Below are positions 8,314-15,602 of a DNA stretch of 64,000 nucleotides, piece by piece. The notes below the pieces were generated by a model that ran no database searches, had not been told where the DNA came from, and saw only the letters and a list, made by a program, of their open reading frames with translations. Source of the stretch: JBNNGK01 sp050268245. GTDB taxonomy: Bacteria > Pseudomonadota > Gammaproteobacteria > Enterobacterales > Enterobacteriaceae. Each line of letters starts with the position of its first letter. The first letter of the stretch is position 1. The DNA is taken from assembly GCF_050268245.1 (NCBI RefSeq), contig NZ_JBNNGK010000015.1, positions 30,731-94,730 on the forward strand. The letters are read 5' to 3'. Made by a program: the position numbers and the translations under genes.

Positions 8314-9720
8314 TTACGGATGTTTGGCTTCAAGCTGTTGCTCGCGGTATTCAGCCAGCTCTTGATAATTGGTACGGCGTTTTTCTAAGTCGATCTGAAT
8401 TTGTTTCATTAAATTCCTGTCTACCTTCAGCAGCCGCACGACGCCTGCGGTAATTAAATAGCCGATGCCAGGGATGACGGTGAACAGCAGCACGATGCTG
8501 TTGAGGGCGCTGGCACTTTGGCTGGCTGCATCGGCTTGGTAACCAGAGAACGACATCAAGAAGCCGACCATTGCACCGGCAACGGCCAGCCCCACTTTGA
8601 GAAAGAACAGGTTACCCGAGAAACTGATACCGGTGATGCGCTTCCCTGTTTTCCATTCGCCGTAATCGTCGACGTCAGCCATCAGTGACCAGTGCAACGG
8701 GGAGGGGATTTGGTGCAGGATATTCAACAGGAAGTAAGCCACCACGATAAGCCATGTCAACTGCGGGTTAAGGAAATAGAAACCGCAAGAGCAGATCGCC
8801 AGCACGATATTGGTCCAAAAGAACACTTTCAGCTTGCAGAAGCGATCGGTGAGCGGTTTGGCCAGCGCGCTGCCGAACATCATACCGATGACGCCCAAAC
8901 TGATGAACAAGCTGGCGAAGGATGCCGATTGCTGCATCACGTAGGTGACGTAATACATGGTAGCCGCCATGCGGATAAAGCCGGGGCAGACGTTAAAGAA
9001 GGTCAGTAATAAGATCCGCACCCATTGGTCATTTTTCCATACGTCTTTCAGATCGGATTTCAATGCGTCGTGGGTTGGCACTGCCGGACGAATACGCTCT
9101 TTGACCGTAGCGAAGCAGAACAAGAACATGCCCAGCGCGACCAGCGCCAGCACGCCCATCGCCATTTGATAACCCCGTGCCTTGTTATCGCCACCAAACC
9201 ATTCCGCCATCGGTAATAGCGTCATCGACAAGATTAACGTGGCGATACCGACCATGATGAAACGGTAGGATTGGCAGGAAACGCGTTCGTGCGGATCGGC
9301 GGTGATCACGCCGCCCAACGAACAATAAGGAATGTTGATGGCAGTGTAGGTCAGTGACATCAGAAAATAAGTGGCAAAGGCATAGACCACTTTGCTGTTA
9401 TAGCTCCATTCCGGCGTGGTAAACATCAAGACGCTAAACAGCACATAAGGCAGCGAAATCCACAGCAGCCAAGGGCGGAAACGGCCCCAACGGCTTTGGG
9501 TGCGATCGGCGATAGCGCCCATAATCGGGTCGGTTACGGCGTCAATTACCCGTACCGACAGTAACAAAATCCCCACTAATGCCGGCGTCAGGCCAAAAAT
9601 ATCGGTGTAGAAATAATTGAGGAATAACATAATTGCACCACCAATCATGTTACAGCCGGCATCTCCCATGCCATAGCCGATCTTTTCTTTTATCGAAAGT
9701 GCAGTGCTCTTCATGGACAT
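8314..9720 (-). CDS. GPH-family glycoside/pentoside:cation symporter
   Basis: Inner-membrane secondary transporter of the glycoside-pentoside-hexuronide:cation symporter family (MelB/XylP/YicJ type). The 468 residues begin KEKIGYGMGDAGCNMIGGAIM, a standard GPH start. They continue with DAVTDPIMGAIADRTQSRWGRFRPW, whose Asp residues bind the cation in MelB, and DYGEWKTGKR in the central loop. About twelve membrane segments can be followed. A GGAG sits just before the ATG at 9720; the next ATG (9714) is an alternative. It is the first gene of a two-gene operon with the GH43 glycosidase, which points to arabinosides or xylosides as substrate. No local regulator gene is visible. Confidence 0.88.
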   Translation of the reverse strand: MSMKSTALSIKEKIGYGMGDAGCNMIGGAIMLFLNYFYTDIFGLTPALVGILLLSVRVIDAVTDPIMGAIADRTQSRWGRFRPWLLWISLPYVLFSVLMFTTPEWSYNSKVVYAFATYFLMSLTYTAINIPYCSLGGVITADPHERVSCQSYRFIMVGIATLILSMTLLPMAEWFGGDNKARGYQMAMGVLALVALGMFLFCFATVKERIRPAVPTHDALKSDLKDVWKNDQWVRILLLTFFNVCPGFIRMAATMYYVTYVMQQSASFASLFISLGVIGMMFGSALAKPLTDRFCKLKVFFWTNIVLAICSCGFYFLNPQLTWLIVVAYFLLNILHQIPSPLHWSLMADVDDYGEWKTGKRITGISFSGNLFFLKVGLAVAGAMVGFLMSFSGYQADAASQSASALNSIVLLFTVIPGIGYLITAGVVRLLKVDRNLMKQIQIDLEKRRTNYQELAEYREQQLEAKHP

Positions 9721-9769
9721 TTTCTCCGCGCTGGCAGGATCAGACTGAATGACAATGATTATTACCTTG

Positions 9770-9789
9770 CCTGATGCTGCGGCATCAGG
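9770..9789. promoter_or_regulatory. Perfect inverted repeat upstream of the pentoside operon
   Basis: CCTGATGC-TGCG-GCATCAGG with 8-bp arms, 50 bp upstream of the symporter start. It has no T-run on either strand, so it looks more like an operator or leader hairpin than a terminator. The binding protein is unknown. Confidence 0.4.
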
Positions 9790-9865
9790 AGTTCATGGTT
9801 ATTGAGATGGACAAACGTGTCGCGGCAAGAGAAGTGTGAAGCAGTTGGCAAAATCATCAGGTAAG

Positions 9866-9890
9866 AAAAAGCCCGCATGTCAGTGCGGGC
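9866..9890 (-). terminator. Rho-independent terminator of aroP
   Basis: GCCCGCA (9871-9877) pairs with TGCGGGC (9884-9890) across a 6-nt loop. Reading the minus strand, the stem is followed by TTTTTC. It lies 20 bp past the aroP stop. Confidence 0.85.
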
Positions 9891-9908
9891 TTAATTAAGT
9901 GTATATAA

Positions 9909-11285
9909 TCAATTAGTTGTGCTGTTTGCCGATCGTTGGTTACGTTGTTTAATCATGTAGCCAATGGCGAGTATTACCACCCATACCGGAATCAACAATA
10001 CAGAGATTTGAATCCCCGGCGTGAGATACATAATCACTAAAATGCCGACCATAAACAGCAGACACAGATAATTGCTGAACGGATACCAGAAGGCCTTGAA
10101 CTTTGGTGTTACGCCTTCACGGTTCTTAGCCGCGCGGAACTTCAGGTGCGCCAAGCTGATCATTGCCCAGTTAATCACCAACGCAGATACCACCAGAGCC
10201 ATCAATAATTCGAAAGCCCGCCCCGGAATTAAATAGTTAATCAGCACGCAGAACGCGGTCGCTAGGGCGGATATGCCGATGGCGATCACCGGTACGCCTC
10301 GGCCATCGACTTTTAACAGGCTTTTTGGCCCATTTCCTTGTTTGGCCAAGCCGTAAAGCATACGGCTGTTGCAGTACACGCAACTGTTGTAAACCGACAA
10401 CGCGGCGGTGAGCACCACGATATTCAGTACATTGGCCACCAGATTGCTGTTTAGCGCATGGAAAATCAGGACGAATGGGCTGCCGCCTTCAACCACTTTG
10501 CCCCAGGGATAAAGGGAAAGCAGGATGGTCAGAGAACCAATGTAGAAAATTAAAATACGGTAAATCACCTGATTGGTGGCTTTTGGAATGCTTTTCTCCG
10601 GGTTATCGGCTTCTGCTGCGGTGATGCCCACCAGTTCCAAACCGCCAAAGGAGAACATGATGACCGCCATGGCCATGACTAACCCCATCACGCCATTTGG
10701 CAAGAACCCGCCTTGTGCCCACAGGTTGGTCACGGTTGCTTCCGGGCCTCCCATGCCGCTAAACAGCAGATAACCACCGAATAGAATCATGCCGATAATC
10801 GCCACCACTTTAATAATGGCGAACCAGAATTCCATTTCACCGTAAACTTTGACGTTAGCAAGATTGATGGCGTTAATCGCCAAGAAGAAGACCGCCGCTG
10901 ACACCCAGGTAGGGATTTCCGGCCACCAGTATTGTATATAGATGCCGACGGCGGTCAGTTCCGCCATCGCGACCAGAACATACAGCACCCAGTAGTTCCA
11001 GCCAGAGGCAAAACCCGCAAAGTTGCCCCAGTATTTGTAGGCAAAATGGCTAAATGATCCAGCCACCGGTTCTTCTACCACCATTTCGCCCAACTGGCGC
11101 ATGATCAGAAAGGCGATAAAACCACCGATCGCATAACCCAGAATGACCGACGGACCGGCCATTTTTATTGTTTGTGCGATACCGAGGAATAACCCGGTAC
11201 CAATAGCGCCACCTAAGGCGATAAGCTGGATATGGCGGTTTTTCAGGCCGCGTTTCAGCTGGTCGCCCTGTTGTTGACCATCCAT
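9909..11285 (-). CDS. aroP: Aromatic amino acid permease
   Basis: General transporter for phenylalanine, tyrosine and tryptophan in the inner membrane (amino acid/polyamine/organocation superfamily). It aligns with E. coli AroP through LKRGLKNRHIQLIALGGAIG, FLIMRQLGEMVVEEPVAGSF, GLELVGITAAEADNPEKSI and the CVYCNSRMLYGL segment. The ATG at 11285 gives 458 residues and has AGGGG six bases upstream; an in-frame TTG one codon earlier is less likely. PheP is the close alternative, but position beside pdhR as in E. coli and the TyrR box support AroP. It ends at its own terminator. Confidence 0.93.
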   Translation of the reverse strand: MDGQQQGDQLKRGLKNRHIQLIALGGAIGTGLFLGIAQTIKMAGPSVILGYAIGGFIAFLIMRQLGEMVVEEPVAGSFSHFAYKYWGNFAGFASGWNYWVLYVLVAMAELTAVGIYIQYWWPEIPTWVSAAVFFLAINAINLANVKVYGEMEFWFAIIKVVAIIGMILFGGYLLFSGMGGPEATVTNLWAQGGFLPNGVMGLVMAMAVIMFSFGGLELVGITAAEADNPEKSIPKATNQVIYRILIFYIGSLTILLSLYPWGKVVEGGSPFVLIFHALNSNLVANVLNIVVLTAALSVYNSCVYCNSRMLYGLAKQGNGPKSLLKVDGRGVPVIAIGISALATAFCVLINYLIPGRAFELLMALVVSALVINWAMISLAHLKFRAAKNREGVTPKFKAFWYPFSNYLCLLFMVGILVIMYLTPGIQISVLLIPVWVVILAIGYMIKQRNQRSANSTTN

Positions 11286-11344
11286 CAATTTCCCCTCTGT
11301 CGTTGCAGAATGCCCACAGGCTGTAAGGCTGTTAATACGCTTAG

Positions 11345-11362
11345 TGTATTTTTTTATTTACA
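11345..11362 (-). promoter_or_regulatory. TyrR box of aroP
   Basis: TGTATT-N6-TTTACA matches the TyrR consensus TGTAAA-N6-TTTACA at 10 of 12 positions and keeps the essential G and C with 14 bases between them. It lies 60 bp upstream of the aroP start. TyrR repression of aroP is known in E. coli. Confidence 0.7.
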
Positions 11363-11588
11363 ATGTTGTGTTTGTTGATTTAACGGGAAAGCTACCGTTC
11401 GAAGAAGAATAATGTTAAGCGAAAATCTTTGCACCTGATTTATGCAGCGAGTGGTTAAGGTTTCAGCAGTTTAGGCGACAAAATGCGGATTGTGTGACCA
11501 AAGAGGGGGAAGGCTGCACAAAATAAGCAATCAGTCACAGTAATCTTCATACCGATTGCCTTTAACCCGTGGCTGGCCTGTGTCTTAT

Positions 11589-11604
11589 TGTGACTAATGT
11601 CACG
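11589..11604 (+). promoter_or_regulatory. Candidate CRP site upstream of pdhR
   Basis: TGTGA-N6-TCACG matches the CRP consensus at 9 of 10 positions. It stands about 320 bp before the pdhR start, so it could act on a distal pdh promoter. Confidence 0.45.
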
Positions 11605-11724
11605 GCTGCCAGAAGAAGGGATATTCACCAAAGCTTAATACGTCTGCAATCAAACTCCGCTATTCACGGTTCAGTCTGCCTAACCAAAGGTTTCTTAAAC
11701 GTTAAATCGCACGTTGATGACGTA

Positions 11725-11739
11725 AATGGTATTACCACT
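11725..11739. promoter_or_regulatory. Distal PdhR operator
   Basis: AATGGTATTACCACT matches the PdhR consensus ATTGGTATTACCAAT at 13 of 15 positions, with the full GGTATTACC core. Its centre lies 141 bp upstream of the proximal operator. Confidence 0.6.
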
Positions 11740-11864
11740 GAAGGGTTACCAGTTTGCAGCAGGGTATCGTTCGAGGTGTTAAAATGTGCGGGTGTCCCTG
11801 ATTTCGATCAAGGGTCATATGGACAGGAGGTGAATACTTTGTTACTTTACCATCACGTTTTTGA

Positions 11865-11881
11865 AATTGGTATTACCAATT
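11865..11881. promoter_or_regulatory. Proximal PdhR operator
   Basis: AATTGGTATTACCAATT is a perfect palindrome containing the exact PdhR consensus. It stands 33 bp before the pdhR ATG. PdhR bound here should block the pdhR-aceEF-lpd promoter until pyruvate releases it, as in E. coli. Confidence 0.9.
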
Positions 11882-11914
11882 GACTCCGCGCCATTCGCAG
11901 AGAAGAAATCACTC

Positions 11915-12679
11915 ATGGCCTACAGCAAAATCCGCCAGCCTAAGTTGTCAGACGTCATCGAGCAACAGCTCGAATATCTGATCCTCGAGGGTACGTTGCG
12001 CCCAGGCGAAAAGTTGCCTCCCGAGCGCGAGCTGGCGAAACAGTTTGATGTTTCCCGTCCTTCTCTGAGAGAGGCTATTCAGCGCTTGGAAGCAAAAGGG
12101 TTGCTCTTGCGTCGTCAGGGCGGCGGTACTTTCGTTCAAACCAATCTTTGGCAAAGCTTCAGCGATCCGTTGGCTGAACTGCTGGCCGATCATCCAGAAT
12201 CACAATTCGATCTGCTCGAAACGCGCCATGCGCTTGAAGGCATTGCTGCCTATTACGCAGCATTGCGCGGTACGGATGAAGATTTGGAACGCATTCGCGA
12301 TTGCCACATTGTGATTCAGCAGGCTCAGGAAAGTGGCGATCTCGACGCTGAAGCGGATGCGGTGATGCAGTATCAGATCGCGGTCACCGAAGCGGCTCAT
12401 AACGTGGTGTTACTGCATTTGCTTCGCTGTATGGGGCCGATGTTGGAACAAAACGTCCGTCAGAACTTTGAATTGCTCTACTCGCGCCGTGAAATGTTGG
12501 CAAAAGTGAGCAGCCACCGCGCCGGGATTTTTGAGGCGATAGTGGCACGTGAGCCAGAAAAGGCTCGCGAAGCCTCGCACCGTCACTTGGCGTTTATCGA
12601 GGAGATTTTGCTGGATCTCAGCCGGGAACATACTCGGCGTGAGAGATCGTTACGGCGGCTCCAGCAGCGCAAGGATTAA
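11915..12679 (+). CDS. pdhR: Pyruvate-responsive transcriptional repressor of the pyruvate dehydrogenase operon
   Basis: FadR-type GntR regulator that senses pyruvate and represses pdhR-aceE-aceF-lpd and respiratory genes. The 254 residues match E. coli PdhR in length and nearly throughout. The N-terminal winged helix is MAYSKIRQPKLSDVI...LRPGEKLPPERELAKQF...SRPSLREAIQRLEAKGLL; the C-terminal FCD domain includes ETRHALEGIAAYYAAL, EAAHNVVLLHLL and SHRAGIFEAI. The ATG at 11915 is the homologous start; an upstream in-frame ATG falls inside the operator region. It precedes aceE by 246 bp and probably regulates its own promoter through the two PdhR boxes. Confidence 0.97.
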   Translation: MAYSKIRQPKLSDVIEQQLEYLILEGTLRPGEKLPPERELAKQFDVSRPSLREAIQRLEAKGLLLRRQGGGTFVQTNLWQSFSDPLAELLADHPESQFDLLETRHALEGIAAYYAALRGTDEDLERIRDCHIVIQQAQESGDLDAEADAVMQYQIAVTEAAHNVVLLHLLRCMGPMLEQNVRQNFELLYSRREMLAKVSSHRAGIFEAIVAREPEKAREASHRHLAFIEEILLDLSREHTRRERSLRRLQQRKD

Positions 12680-12843
12680 GGACGCGTCTTCGCAAGGCAC
12701 ACCAGCTTGTGAGGCGATCCGAAATGCTTATTTAAGCATTTAAAGCGGCAACTACACCCAACGTATTTCGCGTGGTAGCGAGATGGCAATGGCGTCACGC
12801 CAGCCGACATGCAGCCACATGTCATACACCGGGAATTACTGAT

Positions 12844-12891
12844 GAGCCTGTCTTCGTGTGTTTTGGCGGCAGAACATAGGAAGACAGGCTC
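12844..12891 (+). repeat. Perfect 12-bp inverted repeat in the pdhR-aceE spacer
   Basis: GAGCCTGTCTTC (12844-12855) and GAAGACAGGCTC (12880-12891) flank a 24-nt loop, 35 bp before the aceE start. No T-run follows. A smaller repeat (GACATG/CATGTC at 12806-12823) stands just before it. Possible roles are an RNase processing site or mRNA stabiliser that separates aceE expression from pdhR. Confidence 0.6.
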
Positions 12892-12925
12892 CAAATAAAC
12901 CATTAGACAGATAAGGAATACCACC

Positions 12926-15589
12926 ATGTCAGAACGTTTAAACAATGACGTGGATCCGATCGAAACCCGCGACTGGCTGCAGGCGATCGAATCGGTCATC
13001 CGTGAAGAGGGTGTTGAGCGAGCTCAGTTTCTGATTGATCAGGTATTGGGTCAGGCCCGCAAAGGCGGTGTGAGCGTAGCGGCAGGTGCCTCTGCGCAAA
13101 ACTACGTCAACACCATCGCGGTGGAAGACGAACCTGAATATCCAGGTAACCTGGATCTGGAACGTCGCATTCGCAGCGCCATCCGCTGGAATGCCATTAT
13201 GACCGTTCTGCGTGCATCCAAAAAAGATCTGGATCTGGGTGGCCACATGGCTTCCTTCCAGTCTTCCGCGACGTTTTATGAAGTCTGCTTTAACCACTTC
13301 TTCCGTGCACGCAACGAAAAAGATGGCGGCGATCTGGTTTACTTCCAGGGCCACATCTCACCGGGTGTTTATGCACGTGCCTTCCTTGAAGGCCGCCTGA
13401 CAGAAGAACAGATGAATAACTTCCGTCAGGAAGTTCACGGTAACGGGCTGTCTTCTTACCCGCACCCTAAATTAATGCCTGAATTCTGGCAGTTCCCGAC
13501 CGTGTCTATGGGTCTTGGCCCAATCAGCGCCATCTATCAAGCGAAGTTCCTGAAGTATCTGGAGCACCGCGGCCTGAAAAATACCTCAGCACAAACCGTT
13601 TACGCTTTCCTGGGTGATGGCGAGATGGATGAGCCGGAATCTAAAGGTGCGATCACCATCGCTACCCGTGAGAAACTGGACAACCTGGTGTTTGTCATCA
13701 ACTGTAACCTGCAGCGCCTGGATGGCCCGGTTACCGGTAACGGTAAAATCATCAATGAACTGGAAGGTATTTTTGCGGGCGCAGGCTGGCAGGTACTGAA
13801 AGTGATTTGGGGCGGCCGTTGGGATGAACTGCTGCGTAAAGACACCAGCGGTAAACTGGTTCAGCTGATGAACGAAACGCTGGACGGCGACTACCAGACC
13901 TTCAAATCCAAAGATGGTGCGTACGTGCGTGAGCATTTCTTCGGGCGTTACCCGGAAACCGCTGCGCTGGTCAAAGACATGACCGACGACGAAATTTGGG
14001 CGTTGAACCGTGGTGGTCACGATCCGAAGAAAGTGTTTGCTGCACTGAAAAAAGCGCAGGACACGCAAGGTAAACCAACCGTTATCTTGGCGCACACCGT
14101 CAAAGGTTACGGCATGGGTGATACCGCAGAAGGTAAGAATATCGCTCACCAGGTGAAGAAAATGAACATGGAAGGGGTACACCACTTCCGCGATCGTTTC
14201 AACGTACCGGTTGCCGATGCTGATATCGAAAAACTGCCGTACCTGACCTTCGATAAAGATTCTGAAGAGTACAAATATCTGCATGAGCGTCGTCAGTCGC
14301 TGGAAGGCTACCTGCCAAGCCGTCTGCCGAACTTTACGCAGCAGTTGGAATTACCGTCTCTGGAAGACTTCAGCTCCCTGCTGGAAGAGCAGAACAAAGA
14401 AATCTCGACCACTATCGCTTTCGTGCGCGCGCTTAACGTGATGCTGAAGAACAAGTCGATCAAAGATCGTCTGGTGCCTATCATCGCCGATGAAGCCCGT
14501 ACCTTTGGTATGGAAGGTCTGTTCCGCCAGATCGGTATCTACAGCCCGAACGGCCAGCAGTACACCCCGCAGGACCGCGAGCAGGTTGCTTACTACAAAG
14601 AAGACGAGAAAGGCCAAATTCTGCAAGAAGGCATCAACGAACTGGGCGCGGCCTCTTCTTGGCTGGCTGCAGCGACGTCTTACAGCACCAACGATCTGCC
14701 GATGATCCCGTTCTACATCTATTACTCGATGTTCGGTTTCCAACGTATTGGCGATCTGTGCTGGGCTGCGGGCGACCAACAGGCGCGTGGCTTCTTGATT
14801 GGCGGTACTTCAGGCCGTACCACGTTGAACGGTGAAGGTTTGCAGCACGAAGATGGCCACAGCCATATTCAGTCGCTGACTATCCCTAACTGTATCTCTT
14901 ACGATCCAGCATATGCCTATGAAGTTGCGGTTATCATGCACGATGGTCTGGTGCGTATGTACGGTGAAGCGCAAGAGAACGTGTACTACTACATCACCAC
15001 GCTGAACGAAAACTACCACATGCCAGCGATGCCGCAGGGCGCAGAAGAGGGTATCCGTAAGGGTATCTACAAGCTGGAAACGCTGGAAGGCAGCAAAGGT
15101 AAGGTTCAGTTGCTGGGTTCAGGTTCTATCCTGCGTCACGTGCGTGATGCGGCTAAGATTCTGGCTGATGATTACGGCGTGGGCTCTGACATCTACAGCG
15201 TGACGTCCTTCACTGAACTGGCGCGTGATGGCCAAGACTGTGAGCGCTGGAACATGCTGCACCCAACCGAAACGCCACGTGTGCCGTACATCGCTCAGGT
15301 GATGAACGATGCGCCTGCGGTTGCGTCTACCGACTACATGAAGCTGTTCGCCGAACAGGTTCGTACTTACGTTCCAGCCAGTGATTATCGCGTACTGGGT
15401 ACTGACGGCTTCGGTCGTTCAGACAGCCGCGAAAACCTGCGTCACCACTTTGAAGTAGATGCTTCTTACGTGGTGGTTGCAGCACTGGGTGAATTGGCTA
15501 AACGCGGTGAAATCGACGCTTCTGTCGTTGCTGATGCAATTAAGAAGTTCGACATTAACCCAGAGAAAGTTAACCCGCGTCTGGCATAA
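12926..15589 (+). CDS. aceE: Pyruvate dehydrogenase E1 component (homodimeric)
   Basis: Thiamine-diphosphate enzyme that decarboxylates pyruvate and reductively acetylates the lipoyl groups of AceF. The 887 residues equal E. coli AceE in length. The thiamine-diphosphate motif starts at Gly230 (GDGEMDEPES) and ends near NCNLQRLDGPV. Other recognisable stretches are GLGPISAIYQAKFLKYLE, PTVILAHTVKGYGMG, FGFQRIGDLCWAAGDQQARG, GLQHEDGHSH and VLGTDGFGRSDSRENLRHHFE. A GGAAT stands before the ATG. AceF follows after 13 bp, so translation of the two is coupled in one mRNA. Confidence 0.98.
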   Translation: MSERLNNDVDPIETRDWLQAIESVIREEGVERAQFLIDQVLGQARKGGVSVAAGASAQNYVNTIAVEDEPEYPGNLDLERRIRSAIRWNAIMTVLRASKKDLDLGGHMASFQSSATFYEVCFNHFFRARNEKDGGDLVYFQGHISPGVYARAFLEGRLTEEQMNNFRQEVHGNGLSSYPHPKLMPEFWQFPTVSMGLGPISAIYQAKFLKYLEHRGLKNTSAQTVYAFLGDGEMDEPESKGAITIATREKLDNLVFVINCNLQRLDGPVTGNGKIINELEGIFAGAGWQVLKVIWGGRWDELLRKDTSGKLVQLMNETLDGDYQTFKSKDGAYVREHFFGRYPETAALVKDMTDDEIWALNRGGHDPKKVFAALKKAQDTQGKPTVILAHTVKGYGMGDTAEGKNIAHQVKKMNMEGVHHFRDRFNVPVADADIEKLPYLTFDKDSEEYKYLHERRQSLEGYLPSRLPNFTQQLELPSLEDFSSLLEEQNKEISTTIAFVRALNVMLKNKSIKDRLVPIIADEARTFGMEGLFRQIGIYSPNGQQYTPQDREQVAYYKEDEKGQILQEGINELGAASSWLAAATSYSTNDLPMIPFYIYYSMFGFQRIGDLCWAAGDQQARGFLIGGTSGRTTLNGEGLQHEDGHSHIQSLTIPNCISYDPAYAYEVAVIMHDGLVRMYGEAQENVYYYITTLNENYHMPAMPQGAEEGIRKGIYKLETLEGSKGKVQLLGSGSILRHVRDAAKILADDYGVGSDIYSVTSFTELARDGQDCERWNMLHPTETPRVPYIAQVMNDAPAVASTDYMKLFAEQVRTYVPASDYRVLGTDGFGRSDSRENLRHHFEVDASYVVVAALGELAKRGEIDASVVADAIKKFDINPEKVNPRLA

Positions 15590-15602
15590 GAGGTACAGAA
15601 GA

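Larger units (their letters stand above)
11286..11914. other. Regulatory region between divergent aroP and pdhR
   Basis: About 630 bp without a credible gene. A 104-codon open frame at 11569-11883 has no family resemblance and overlaps the regulatory sites, so I do not count it. The stretch carries a TyrR box near aroP and, toward pdhR, a CRP-like site and two PdhR boxes, annotated separately. Confidence 0.7.

Noticed and set aside
9745..9765. Fur-box-like sequence upstream of the pentoside operon
   Set aside because: Only about 12 of 19 positions match and the genes have no link with iron.
11367..11384. Second TyrR box next to the aroP box
   Set aside because: The required C at the conserved distance from the G is missing.
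11569..11883. Open frame of 104 codons between aroP and pdhR
   Set aside because: It overlaps both PdhR boxes and the CRP-like site, has no good ribosome site and shows no family features.
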